Below are positions 11,654 through 22,951 of a DNA stretch of 64,000 nt, piece after piece. The position numbers and the translations under genes are program-made. Position 1 is the stretch's first letter. The number at the start of each line of letters is the position of its first letter. The notes beneath the pieces were generated by a model. The model was given only the letters and a program-made list of their open reading frames with translations, had not been told where the DNA came from and searched no databases. Source of the stretch: Panicum virgatum (taxonomy: Eukaryota > Streptophyta > Magnoliopsida > Poales > Poaceae); the NCBI RefSeq assembly GCF_016808335.1, contig NC_053153.1, positions 19,541,033 to 19,605,032 of the forward strand. The letters run 5' to 3'.

Positions 11654-11814
11654 TTTTTTTTCTCCAGGGACTTCGTTGCAAATTTGAAAAAAAAATTACA
11701 CATTGGGCCTGTCGCCCTATGGGAGGGCGACCGGGGTATATTTTTGAAATATTTCAAAACGGACATATATTTTTGAAATTTTATTTTTTTTAAATATAAA
11801 AAAGAAAAAACCGC
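11654..11814. repeat. Right terminal inverted repeat of the MULE
   Basis: Reverse complement of 5083-5243 with few differences, ending directly at the target duplication. Confidence 0.92.
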
Positions 11815-11823
11815 CGGGGAACA
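11815..11823. repeat. Right 9-bp target-site duplication of the MULE
   Basis: cggggaaca, identical to 5074-5082. Confidence 0.9.
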
Positions 11824-12954
11824 CATTGAGCAGCCCATGAGACACCAACGGCCCAAACAGAGGCAGCAAACATGTCCATGTCAAGAAGCAAATGAACCTC
11901 TCGTGGGCCCCAAGCAGACCTGGCTCACGGAACACAATTAGCAAACAACAAAAAGGAGGCAAAAAAACACCCGGAATGACGGGATTGGCGGAAACAACGC
12001 CGAGGGCTTCAGAGGCTCTCTTTTGGTTCAGCCATATAGAGTTAGATATTCATCAGAGGCTTCCGAAACTTCTCTAATATCCAGCTGGGCTGGCTGGCCC
12101 ATAATAGCCTAGCTGGGCTGGGCTAAGCCTGTGTTGGGTCCCCATGATTCTCTACGCTGGCTGTTGGCTCAAGGTTATATGCCTAAATATTTCCATCATG
12201 GTGTTCTTTCACTATACTGGCTATTGACTTATATATGGATTCCCTACTCATACATGTGGGACCCGTTGCCCATAGGCCAACCCCAGAGTCTCAATGGACT
12301 CCACTGCGTTAAATCTTTCACCATCGATACCTGATAAGAATGTTCATGACTGAAGTAGTGTCTAATTCCTTGCAATAGTTTCTGATGAAAAGCATGGTAT
12401 CAGGTCAAATGACTGAGCGACCATCCTATTCTTTGGCGTCCCTTTTCTTTTTTTTTTTCAAGGGATATGTCTTTGACTTCAAAGTGGACAAACAAATTAA
12501 GAATTGCAACTTGAAAAAAAAAAAGAGTATTCGTGAATGTTATTTCTACACAATTTCATTTATATGGCAGTGGCACACGCGTTAACGTGTGGCACAATTG
12601 AGGATTTTCCCCGATTTAACCTTTGTAAAGCCTTTTGAGCTGTTTTAAATACACCAAACACCATACATGTTTCATCCATTCATTCATCAATATACCGTGC
12701 AGACATACTACAATTGTTACTAAGCACTTTGCAGAAGATGACAAGCTTACATAAACACATACTAGACCCACAACAGCAAAGACATTTTGAGGATGTGCCA
12801 AGCAGAGTATAAATTTCATATATCACTACTATACATTTCGATCTTGGATATAGTTACTATATCTATACCCTTTTGGGGATTCTAGTTCATTATAATCAGC
12901 GACCAGTTTCACTCATGACTTGTCTTGTTGAATTAATAAGATGGAGATACCTCT
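11824..12954. other. Intergenic, no gene recognised
   Basis: Ordinary grass intergenic sequence with short A and T runs. The last 350 bp are the expected 3' UTR and terminator side of the glycine-rich protein gene on the minus strand. Confidence 0.5.
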
Positions 12955-13608
12955 TCAACCTTGGCCACCGCCGCCACCTCCAGAGCCGCCGCCAACAGCT
13001 CCGCCGGCCGACCCAACTCCACTGCCCGCTCCACCTCCGCTACTTCCATTCGCGTTCCCGTACCCTCCGCCGCTCCCGACCGCGTTGCCGGAACGTCCAA
13101 CACCGCTGCCACCGCCGGAACCACCACCACCGTTTCCGCCACCCACACCTCCGCCGCCGCCGCCGCCGCCACCCGTGCCAACACTCACTCCACCACGGCC
13201 TATGTGAACACCAACACCGCCGCCGCCGCCGCCGCTGACCGCACCGCCCCCGCCCCCGCCGATCCCAACATCAACCCCGCCGTGTCCTACGTTGATGCCG
13301 ACGCCAGCGCCCGCTCCGCCTCCCACGCTCGCGCCGCCGCCACGGGCAGTGCCGGCTCCGCCTCCGAACCCACCGCCGATCCCAATCGACGTGTCGTGCC
13401 CGCCGTGGCCGATGGTCACGCCGAATCCGCGGCCGCCGCCCTCCCCGCTGCCGGCTCTGATGGAGAAGGATTTGCTCTCGTTGACGACGGTGCCGTTGGT
13501 GGTGCCGGCGAGGAGAAGCCTTGCATGGGTAAGAGGGAGAAGGAAGGAGCACGCTAGCAAAACTGAAATGACCGGGCGGCAAGTGGAGCTCGCCATGGGA
13601 GTCTGCAT
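12955..13608 (-). CDS. Secreted glycine-rich (cell-wall type) protein
   Basis: Single-exon frame of 217 residues from ATG 13608; a second in-frame ATG at 13596 gives 213. A hydrophobic signal peptide with core VISVLLACSFLLPLTHA is followed by a short spacer with an NGT glycosylation motif. The rest is almost entirely glycine-rich: GGG runs alternate with short hydrophobic groups in a repeated pattern (VGVHIGRGGVSVG, VDVGIGGGGG). No enzyme domain is present. Proteins of this kind are secreted to the cell wall as structural or defence-linked components. A TATA box 56-66 bp upstream and a 5' UTR of plausible length support the start. The opposite strand is also open because GGN codons read as proline codons, but it has no signal peptide or promoter. 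Confidence 0.85.
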   Translation of the reverse strand: MQTPMASSTCRPVISVLLACSFLLPLTHARLLLAGTTNGTVVNESKSFSIRAGSGEGGGRGFGVTIGHGGHDTSIGIGGGFGGGAGTARGGGASVGGGAGAGVGINVGHGGVDVGIGGGGGGAVSGGGGGGVGVHIGRGGVSVGTGGGGGGGGGVGGGNGGGGSGGGSGVGRSGNAVGSGGGYGNANGSSGGGAGSGVGSAGGAVGGGSGGGGGGQG

Positions 13609-13663
13609 GGAAGTCGGAAGAATGGCACAGCTTCAGTTTGCTGCATGCGCTCGCAGGAGCAGC

Positions 13664-13674
13664 TTTATATAGAG
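13664..13674 (-). promoter_or_regulatory. TATA box of the glycine-rich protein gene
   Basis: Minus-strand ctctatataaa, a textbook plant TATA box 56-66 bp before the first ATG. Confidence 0.8.
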
Positions 13675-13956
13675 CTCATAATTAACCAGTTCGGCTGAGT
13701 GATTCTGCACGAAGCAATCTCAAAAGGTGATCGTAGTGAGCTGGGAAGCACGCAAGGCCATGTTGAGAGGTGAAGCGGACCCCATGGCTACGAGAATTTG
13801 CTAGGCGTACTTGTTTAGCCTTGTATGAATCTAAGTTTGTTAATTTAGGCTACCAAAAGTCATGTCCAATCAGCTTCTCTTTGGGGATTGAAAGTTTTCA
13901 AGTTTTCAGTTCTCTGCATCTTTGAAAGTAAACAGTATGTTCTTACACCTTCGGTT

Positions 13957-13984
13957 CAGATCACGTACGTACGTACGTGATCTG
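13957..13984. promoter_or_regulatory. 28-bp perfect palindrome with stacked ACGT cores
   Basis: Positions 13957-13984 read identically on both strands, built on cagatcacgt followed by acgt repeats. ACGT is the core of bZIP and bHLH sites (ABRE, G-box). It lies about 280 bp upstream of the glycine-rich protein TATA box, so a regulatory role is plausible but unproven; it could also be a microsatellite-like (ACGT)n expansion. Confidence 0.5.
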
Positions 13985-14458
13985 ATTATCTGAAATACAA
14001 ATTTGTGGATATCTGAAATGCTTGTGTTGCATTTGTGGATTGGTTTGCACGCATAGGACTGATAAACATATATAGTAGATTTTACAACATTTTTAGTCAT
14101 GCATTGTTTATTTGAGATTTCTTACAGCATATGTGCACTTGGCTAGCTACGGTATACACACTTGGGTGTAGACAAATCCCAACATGCATGTGTACCAAGC
14201 AATTCCACTGCATGTCGTATTCGAGGAAAGGAATAAGGAATATGTTGCTTTGATCTTTAGAAAACAGGGATGCAACCGTTCACATGTACTTTGATCGTTA
14301 AGAATGCAAAGTTTGCAGCTCAATTTCCCTGCTTCCACATTTGCTTTCTGTTCCAGTTACTTTGCAGCTGTGACAACTCTTGATCGAATCTGTTCTGCTG
14401 GAAGATCCATGTTAAGCTAAGCACCTCTCGATGCTTGCAGCCAACTGTTTTTAACTTG

Positions 14459-14497
<39 letters not shown>

Positions 14498-14938
14498 AAA
14501 AAAAAAAAAGAAAAAAAAAAAAGAAAAGCTAAGTGCGCCCCCCATTATTAAATGTTGAAGTGGCCTATCGATTTCCTAGCTAATTAGACTGTGTTTGGCT
14601 TGTGTGTATTGTTAATAACCTCTTGACCTGTTCTGCCTTCCAACATTTGTAGATGGTAAAAAGTTACATATGCTCCCTCTGTGTCATGTTTCATAACATG
14701 AAGTTCAGTCCAACTTCGAAAGGTATCTGTGATTAATCAAGGTTTTTGTCCTGAACAGCATATATCTTCCCGTCTCGCATCTGGATGGCATCATACGTTG
14801 CCACTGTCTTGCCAAGATTTGCCAAAAGTGCGACCAGCAATTTGTTAACCAAACCGTAGGCAAAGTTTGGCAAAAAAAATTCTAAAACTTATGGATCATA
14901 TAGATGAAAAAGTGTGGCAAGACACAACTACGGCAAGA
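13985..14938. other. Intergenic with a (CT)n microsatellite
   Basis: No gene recognised. A (CT)17-like run at about 14460-14494 is followed by interrupted poly-A to about 14525. Confidence 0.6.
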
Positions 14939-15049
14939 CACTACTACAGAATACATCATTGCAAACGCCCCATCACCGCCGGTTTGTTTCGAACCGGCGG
15001 TGATAGTCTATCACCGCTGGTTCCAAATGGACCTGGCGGTGATGCTAAC

Positions 15050-15116
15050 ATATCACCGCCGGTTCGTAATACGACCCGGCGGACCGCCGGGTCGTATTAC
15101 GAACCGGCGGTGATAT
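15050..15116. repeat. Perfect 67-nt hairpin near the left end of the CACTA element
   Basis: Arms 15050-15082 and 15084-15116 are perfect inverse copies separated by a single base. The arms consist of two subterminal repeat units facing each other (caccgccggttcgtaat, then acgacccggcgg). Confidence 0.9.
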
Positions 15117-16692
15117 ATTAACATCACCGCCGGGTTGTAATATGACCCGGCGGTGATGTGTTCTCCAACCTATTTTTTTTTATTCTCCCCTCCCCCTCTC
15201 TCTCTCCGGTATCCCCTGGCGTCCGCCCACAGCCCTCCCTCCCTCGTGGCGCCGCCCTCCTCCCCATTCCCCTTCCTCCTCCGGCGCCCTCCCATGGCGG
15301 CGGCGCGGGCCCTCCGCCCCGTCCTCCTCCCTCGTCCCGCGCCCTCCCATGGCAGCGGTGGCTGGCCCTCCGCCTAATCCTCCCTCCTCCCACGCCCTGA
15401 GCATCGCCCCATCCAAGCTGGCATTTGGGTCCTCCTCGACCACCACGGTCGGAGTCGCCTGTGCGGCAGAGATGCGGCGGTGGCAGCGGAACGGCGACGA
15501 CAGCGGAAGACTCCCTGCACGCGTATGAGGACGTGCTCGGGGGCTGCTGCGGCCATCTGCACCATCCAGAACCTCGATTTGGTGAGATGCCCGATCGATT
15601 TTCCCATCTGCATCTCATTCATCCCACGCACATCAGGTGCTTGTGTTTTTGTCCAACCAATTTCGTCCAAGTCGGCGATGACTCCTCTCTCCCGCTTGTT
15701 GGGAATGGGCTCATGTTGGCATTGTGATGCGGGAGGAGGCCGCTGCAGTGGGTAGGGGCATCACGGACGTGCCATCGGCCGTCAAGCCCCTCTTGGGCCC
15801 TGCTCATAGAGGTGACCCTGTTCGCTGGCGACCACCACTTTCTGTACCCTGGTTAGTCAGTAGATGTTAATTTAGTATTCTATTTTGACTCAGGACTCTC
15901 TTTTCTTTTGTTTGCAAGACTGAATTCTGCTGGTTGAGTGGCCATGAGATATATCGAGAGAAGGGTATTAGGTTCAGACGAGCTGATTCCCAGGTATCCT
16001 CTTTATGATGTTGCTAGTCGTTAGTACCAAAAGATGGAATTTATCTTATAGATTTATTTTCACCACTCGGTAGGTTTCCCCTTTTACTAACTCAAAATGC
16101 AACTGTTACTTCCACACAACTGTCTAAAACAAGAAAAGCTTACCTGGACAAGTATGCACAGGAAGTAGCACAAGAAGGTTTGAGTAATGATTCTATAGCA
16201 GAATTGGATCTTTTTTTCAAGCAATAAAATTAAAACAGCAAAAGTATTTCTATATATGAAAGGGACATCTTGATCTGTTCTTGGAGCCTTAGAGGGGAGA
16301 GAGGAGCTGGAGTCTGTTGAGGAGTGGTGCCGGGAGGTAGTAGACGAGCACCATGCCCTCATCCAACAACCTCAGGGAAGGAGGTGGGGATAGCTCCCAT
16401 GCTAAATTTGGCAGATGGATCTACCTAATGCTCACACCATTCGATTCTATGGTCAGATAAGGTGTTGCTGGAGAGTGGAGAGGAGGGATTGCAGCACTCT
16501 CTATTCCACCCAGGTTCAGAACCATATCTGCTCCTTCCTACTGTTGATCTTTCCTCTTTGTATTAAGTTATTGAACATGGTCTTCCTTTTTTTAACAGGT
16601 CTTGCAAAAGCACCTTGGGAGGTAGTACTCCCATGCTGTTCAAGACATTGTCAGGTACTATTATTCATTTTATACTTGAAAAATAAAATGAA

Positions 16693-16829
16693 CTGTGTTA
16701 TAAGACATAGATATTCTTTCGCATATATATGCATGATTATTATTCAGTTTAGGAAATGCTCTGTGTTATAAGACATAGATATTCTTTCGCATATATGTGC
16801 ATGATTACTATTAAGTTTAGGAAGTGCTA
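16693..16829. repeat. 68-bp tandem duplication inside the CACTA element
   Basis: The block beginning ctgtgttataagacatag at 16693 recurs at 16761 with a few substitutions. Confidence 0.85.
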
Positions 16830-17972
16830 TGTTGGTCTAGAATTTCTACTGATATAAACAAATATTCCTTTTTCATATATGGTGAATGACTATTGTCTAT
16901 TGTACAAACACAAGTATGGTTGTATTAATAGTTCCCTGCATGTTTGGACATTTGTATTAATAGTATACTCTGCAATTTTACAGCAAAACACAAACTCAAA
17001 TTATTCTATGCCATTTGCATTCCTGGATAGCCGAGAGAATGGCCATCAAGCAAATATTTGTGGTTGGTATTGTTAAACATGCACTTCTAATATTTTTTGA
17101 ATTCTGAATGCATGATTGCTTGCAGGGAACAAGTCAAGCCAGAAAGGAGCCATCATAGAGGCATTCTGGGAGGGGTAGCCTTCCTGTTTCTTGTCGGAGA
17201 GGTAAATGTTTTGAAGTTTAACATTTATCAGACTCAGTATATCAACCGTTTGTCATGAAATTCTCTTATGGGGTAATCAAGTAAACTATCACATGCCAAA
17301 TGTTCCTTTCATGAGAACACTTCCCAATACTATGCCCCTATTGCTCTGTGTCGCATGCAGCATGTTTAGCTTTATCGCAATGATTGTCAATTATAGTATC
17401 GCAATGTTTGGTATATTACTCAAACCTATGATTCTCAGTGATTTAATGCTTGGTACTTTATTTTCTTAGATTTTTAGATCACTTGATGACATGATGAGAA
17501 AATTGTTTTTACTGATGCATCTGTTACTGCCTATTTTATTATGCTTGACAGTTACATTAGTTTTAGATAAATCCACTCATGTTCTCGTGTCTATTTTGAG
17601 AATTGCTTTGCTGATAGGCCTCTATATGTGTGAGCAGACCAGTTTCTGGTACAGAGCTAGAAGGCATGAGGGATAGCGATGCTCATCTACTATATATGTT
17701 GTACAAATGATGCAATATTATTATATGAAAATATTTTTTTTGATGGGAAAAAGGTCTTCACCGCCGGTTCGTGTCTTCAACTGGCGGTGTTAATGTCTCC
17801 ATCACCAACGGTTCCAGATACGAACCGGCGGTGATGGGTGCACATCACCAACGGTTCTGGAACCGGCGGTGATGGCCCCGCTATCACCAACGACTTAAAT
17901 CCAACGGTACCCAAAACTGTTGGTGATGTACTTTTAGAACCGGCTGTGATAGGGGTGGCTGTAGTAGTGAGA

Positions 17973-19027
17973 AACTAAACAGTGTCCTAGAAATTGAGGC
18001 GTGGCAAGTCGTGGCTGCCATTTAGACAAGCTAAGCCCTAATTGTGGGGTCACTGCTAATTAAATTGTTTACCTTTGCTCTTTCTCACTAACCAATATTC
18101 TAATGGAATAAATATGAATACTTTACAATCTTTATTCAATTTAGTCGGGGTTAGTCAATTTAGATGCAAATTTATGCCCAACTTTATCAAATTTTTTTTT
18201 ACAAATAGCACATGTGGCAATCTAGAATTCTAGATGCAATTTTAGAGGGTTACTTTAGATTATTTTTTGTAATGGCAATCCTCCAATTTAGATTTAGTGT
18301 TATATAGTTGTTTTAGATTTTTTTTTTTACAAATTGAGTACTCCTTCTGATGCAACGGTATTCCTATTTTCACTACGAATTTCTAGATTTTTTCACCCCT
18401 TTGAAAATGGAAATATTTACCTATTTCTAAAGAGCGGACCGATTCTGCGGTACTTTGACTTTTGGTACGTCATTTTTTTTATTAACAGGTGAGGCCTGAA
18501 CACATCCCTATCTTGGTGCGTTCCGGTAGTTTCAGTTCTTTGTCCGTCCACCTGTCGCTGTCGGTGTCCAAACCGAATTCGAACTGTATTGCTACCTCAT
18601 GCCTACTCGTCATACTCTATTTTCATCCTCTAAAAGGAATATTCCATCCTGGTCATCAAAATTTTCTTCTCTATACACAGTTTTCCTGCATCCGTCATAC
18701 TCTATATCGCATCCTCTATATCCTAGTCATCTACATTTTCTACTTCAATCTACCCTACCCACTTCTTCTATAGTCACTGACAAGTGGGACCACCTAACCT
18801 TATCTCCCACCCCCATCCATTCCTCTCCCCACATCTCTCTCCTCCCCCTGTTTCTCCTCTGCAGCCGAGCGGAACTCCTCCCCGCGCCGGCCTTCCCCGG
18901 CGACCGAGGGAGCCGCCGCCGCCCATGTTCCTCGCCACCGCCCGCGGCCGAACTCGCTAAGGGCGCGCTGGGCCTCTGGCAGATGGCGCGCGGCAGTCGG
19001 GCGGGTGGCGAGCGGCCCCCTGGCGGA
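17973..19027. other. Intergenic; GC-rich end interrupted by a solo LTR
   Basis: AT-rich to about 18480. From 18780 a pyrimidine-rich then GC-rich stretch resembles a promoter, 5' UTR and first-exon start, but no recognisable protein follows before the LTR inserts at 19033. It may be a disrupted host locus continuing at 21424. Confidence 0.4.
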
Positions 19028-19032
19028 GGGCG

Positions 19033-21418
19033 TGAAGCGCCCCGACCCGAAGATCAAGGCTAAACCATGTATTAATTACCGAATAAGGTCTCCGACATAA
19101 TACATGTTACATCAAGTGGAGTCCAGAGTCATACAGAGCTTTATTTAACACGTACATGAGGAGTAAAGTGACAACACAAAGCTACACAGAACAACCATAG
19201 GATAACAACTAGCATAGCGACATGCAGGACTAGCTCTTCATCCATCACGGCTCCACTCGATCAGCTTGGGTGCGGACACGAACTACTCGTAGTCTTCTGG
19301 CACAAAGTCAGGATCCTCTGGAGAAAAATCAACAGGGGTGAGTACAAAAGTACTCAGCAAGCTCCACCTCACCCTACGGGAGGGGAAATGACATGCATGA
19401 CATGCGCCGGCTCCAGCATACCCAGCTGCCCTGGTCTTAGCCAGATCCCTTCGTATCCTATTCTCAGTTCTGGATATGCATGACTACTCAGATGCATGCA
19501 TGAGCACACTCAATCACTCAAGTACTGGTATATGTAATCGATCCTAGACCCAGTCTACAGCTAACCGTCCTCACATGGATGCAACCGCTCACGTAGGGGT
19601 CGATGAAACTTGCCTTCGCTTGCGTACGCATCGGCGGCGGCGGCTTCCTGCTCGTGGTACGGGTCTTCTGGCTCCTTGGCGGGCTCCTCCTCGGTCACTC
19701 CGTGATCTACGGGCGAGAACAGCGCAACCGGCAAACAAACACAAGCAAGCAATAAGCTCAAATGGAGATGAAAATAGGAGGAAAAAGAGTTACGTGAAAA
19801 GGAGTTGATATGAAGGAGATATTGAGTTTACAGTATTGGTTGGTAGAATGATTTGGATTAAGTGCCTGCCATCTCACCTTGGCATGGAGTTAATGGACGG
19901 GGGAGCTGCCTGCCATCTCACCTTGGCGTGGAACAGCTCGAGGAAAAGGGTCAACTGTTGGAGCTTCGTCTCGTGAGTGAGCTGAGCTCGGGAGGAGTGG
20001 TTCAGCTGACGGAGCGAAGCAGCTCGGTGTGCATGGGCTGGTGACAGGGCTCGTCACGGCCTTGCTCCTTTTATAGGCGAGGAGAGCAGCAGCGGTGTTG
20101 CGCAAGGACGGGCGACGGCGTGGGCTGCGGTAGCTCGCCGTCAACGCGAATAGTGGCAACGCTGAAGGCGCGAGCGTCGAGGCGGCAAAGCCGGCGAGGA
20201 CGCAGCAGCAGCGTGGGCGAGGTGGGGACGCGGGAGTGGGCGGCACGGCGTGATGCCGGCGGCAGTGCGCGGTCCCGTCGTGGGGCCGGCGTGTCGCGCG
20301 TGCGCGAGCGATAGTGAGCGGGTGAGGCGGTTCGGCGGAAAAAATCTGGGCGGCACTGTGCGTGGCGACCTCGATTTTTAGCGAGGTGGGTGCTGCCATG
20401 ACGGGTCTTTTCAAGGTCAATAGTGTGGGTTCTCTGTGGCTTCCAGGGAATGATGAAGTTATGGCAAAGGAGGTAGGCGCTGTCATGATTGTCTAGGAAT
20501 TATGGCATGGTACGGTGATTGAGAGGCTTTTATGGAAACGAGGTGATTTTTGTCGTGGGTGCAAGCATGCATATGCTGGTTACTGGAGGGAACGAATGTA
20601 CTAACGCAAGGCAAGAATATAAAATAGTTTACCTAGTAGTTATGTAATACCTCATATAACGTTAGTATTATTTTATGTTACTAGTTTAATTGCAACATAA
20701 GTTTTATTTTAGTGATTGTTGGAAATTGAGGCAGCCCTACTAAGTTGAGGATCTACACCAACTCACTTCAGAGTCGGTCAGCTTCTAGTTACTCAGTATA
20801 CCGGGTCCTTTTGACGGCAGAGCCGACTTTTGCTTCAGGGAGGCAGAGCCTACCAACAGATGAAGCTGGCTTCTGGGTGGCAGAGCCAACCTTCGATGAA
20901 GCCCAGACCCTTTTGTGATCCCGGGTGGCAGTGCCAACCTTCGATGGATCACAACTTATACACTAAGTACTTAAATTTAACCGGGAGACTAACACTTATA
21001 AAGACGCTTACCTTATTGAAGCAACAAAGGAACACACACCTAGCACACTCTACCTATGCTCACTTCTACCATGCCCTTGGATGTGTGTGGGATGGAGTGG
21101 AGTAGTATGGCATGGCAAGGGGTGGCACCCTCCTTATATAGGCACCCATATCCTCTTGGATGAGTGACACTTGTAAGTTCCCTACAAATATCTAAGTTCC
21201 CGATAAATATCTAATTCTAGAAAATTCTAAATTTTACCATGACAAGAAAATATCCAAGCTTCTTGTCTTCTTATGATTCTTGTAGAACATTCTAGAACCT
21301 TGTCATGGTGAACAAAATTATGCCATGGTTTATCCTTATTTTTATAGAACCTTCTAGAAGTTTGCATTATAAATTTTCAACACTCCCCCTTAATCATGAT
21401 GAAAACTGGGATGTTACA
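19033..21418 (-). mobile_element. Solo LTR of a retrotransposon, with a nested second LTR
   Basis: Read on the minus strand it starts TGTAACATCCCAG and ends GGGGCGCTTCA, so it has TG...CA termini. It is flanked by the perfect 5-bp duplication gggcg (19028-19032 and 21419-21423). On the minus strand AATAAAGCTCTG near 19140 looks like the LTR polyadenylation signal. No gag-pol domain is present, so this is what remains after LTR-LTR recombination. A second LTR lies at 20717-21382. Confidence 0.82.
20717..21382 (-). mobile_element. Nested Copia-type LTR with adjacent polypurine tract
   Basis: 666 bp with termini TGTTGAAAATTT ... AATTTCCAACA on the minus strand. Immediately before the minus-strand start sits a polypurine tract (attaagggggag), as expected for a 3' LTR, but only about 20 bp of internal sequence survives. 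The LTR contains repeated gccgacttt/ggcagagcc-like units and a TATA-like tatata about 21137. I see no clean duplication around it, so a deletion has probably removed the rest of the element. Confidence 0.75.
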
Positions 21419-21423
21419 GGGCG

Positions 21424-22617
21424 CGCGGCGGCCGGGCGTAGGGCGCGCGGCCCCGGGCGGAGGGTGCAGGGCAAGCGGCGCGTCCGGCCTGCAGCTCCTC
21501 CCGGCGGCCGGATCCGGCCACCATCTCTTCCATCCCCATCTCTCCCTGTCTGTCCCCCCCCCCCGCGGCGCACACGCGGAGGCCGGCCGACGGCCATGTC
21601 CCGCGGCGGCGGCGCCCCCGCCTCCCCCCTCCTGCGCCTGCTGGGCCGCCACCATCTCCCTCGAGCTGCGCCCCAGTCCGGCCGCCCTCAAGACGAGCCG
21701 CAGCTGCCAGCCGCGGCGTGGCCATGGCTGCCCTCGCACCGGCCGCGTGGCGTGCGGCGGCCGGGCTCGGCGCGGCAGAGCCTCGGTGATACGGCGGTCG
21801 AGCTCGGCGCAGTGGCGGCGGAGCTCCGGGCGGCGGCCGGACCCGAGGGCGAGGGCGGCGAGCGAGCCGAGCACAGCGGGCGTTGCCGCGCGCACGGGCA
21901 CGGAGCGCCACATCGGCCGGTACAGGGCCTCCATACGTCCGCGCTATCTAGCGGACCGGGAGGACATCCGCTGTTTTTTGGATATTTCCCAGTACCCGCT
22001 GCAGCAGTTCGTGCGCCAAAATCGTACGCTAAGCTAGCGTAGCGTAGCGGATGGGATGCAGGTCCCAGTGCAGATAGTCTCAAAGATCCGTCTGAGCCCG
22101 TCCTCTTGCTCGCGTTGCCGGTACTCGCCGTGTCCCGGGCGACGAGCCCACCCCAACTGCGTGGCTACGCCCCTGCGTCAGCCCTGCCAGGCCTGACGGC
22201 TCGATATGCCTGCCCATGGCAAGACGTCGCCGCCCAGACCACAACGTCCTGGCTCACTGCACGCGCCGATAGGGAGCAGTGGCGTCCCCTCACCAGGTGC
22301 AGGGGGCCTGCTGCCTTGGCTGTCATTGGAGAGAGGGATCAGGCATTGAGAGAGAGAGAGAGAGCACGAGAAGAGAGAGAGCGCGCAGAAAGGAGGGAAA
22401 TAGAGAGCAACGAAATTTTTTAGGCAAAAGAGAGCAGCGATTTAGCGATCGAGAGAGAGAGAGAGAGAGCAGAAAGATAAGAGTAGAGAGCGTGTGTTTT
22501 GTGAATTGCCTTTTTTACGATTGTGTTTTTTTTTTCAAATTCTGTAGATTCACTTTTGTGTATTACTCTTTAGTTGTGCAAAAAGATATATAAAATATAA
22601 AATGTATCATATTATCA
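21424..22617. other. GC-rich then GA-rich region, no gene recognised
   Basis: 21424-22300 is very GC-rich with overlapping open frames on both strands and no recognisable domain. 22340-22490 is GA-rich with two (GA)n runs. It may be the displaced continuation of the locus that ends at 19032. Confidence 0.4.
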
Positions 22618-22620
22618 TAA

Positions 22621-22905
22621 GAGTATCTCCAAGAGTTTTTGTATCTTGGGTGAGTTAGCTAAAAAAAGAAAAAAAAGAAAAAATCCATATCCAATAGAAA
22701 CTCTATCTACCTCGTCTTCTATCCTCGTTTTCTATCCAGATGGTGCCGCTGGGTATCTTTGCCTAGCGCTGAGCGCTAGCCATCCCTTTTTGGATTTTGG
22801 AGGAGCTGTTGGATCGCATCCCTTTTTCGCTAGCTATTTTGTTTTACATAATAGCTATATCAGGATTTTAACTATTCATAAATACAAGAGCTCTTGGAGA
22901 TGCTC
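22621..22905. mobile_element. Tourist-type MITE (PIF/Harbinger)
   Basis: Inverted ends GAGTATCTCCAAGAG and CTCTTGGAGATGCTC with the trinucleotide duplication TAA on both sides (22618-22620, 22906-22908). About 285 bp, non-coding. Confidence 0.9.
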
Positions 22906-22951
22906 TAATCATATTTGTTTTGGCCGTAGCAACTTACGGGCATGTATACTA

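Larger units (their letters stand above)
5083..11814 (-). mobile_element. Mutator-like element (MULE) carrying a MuDR transposase and a PMD gene
   Basis: A 6732-bp element bounded by about 160-bp inverted repeats and a perfect 9-bp target duplication. Both genes read on the minus strand: the transposase first (11003-8367), then a plant mobile domain gene (8323-5636). GC-rich palindromic arrays of GGGCGACAGG/CCTGTCGCCC sit just inside both ends. Near-identical ends and the perfect target duplication suggest a fairly recent insertion. Each gene has one nonsense codon, so this copy may no longer be autonomous. Pairing of MULE transposases and PMD genes is known in plants; the delimitation here is read directly from the sequence. 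Confidence 0.93.
14939..17969. mobile_element. Non-autonomous CACTA (En/Spm) element, 3.0 kb
   Basis: The left end starts CACTACTACAG and the right end is its exact inverse, ctgtagtagtg, with the 3-bp duplication aga at 14936-14938 and 17970-17972. Dense subterminal repeats built on caccgccggttcg and ccaacggtt fill 14960-15165 and 17755-17955. This is the classic CACTA layout. The interior has no transposase: 15180-15900 is GC-rich and 16000-17700 is AT-rich and non-coding as far as I can read. The GC-rich part could be captured host sequence, but I cannot name a source. Confidence 0.93.

Noticed and set aside
12933..13672. Proline-rich or alanine/threonine-rich protein on the plus strand
   Set aside because: It is the complement of glycine codons; the minus strand has the signal peptide and a TATA box at the right distance.
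15150..15800. Coding gene inside the small CACTA element
   Set aside because: Frames on both strands are open because of GC richness; no splice pattern or domain could be followed.
18960..21480. Similarity of the GC-rich flanks on both sides of the solo LTR as a long duplication
   Set aside because: Only the 5-bp gggcg is exact; the remaining resemblance is loose and fits shared base composition.
21377..22083. Possible GC-rich genes on either strand right of the solo LTR
   Set aside because: Several mutually overlapping frames are open at once and run into the LTR; no domain or promoter supports any of them.
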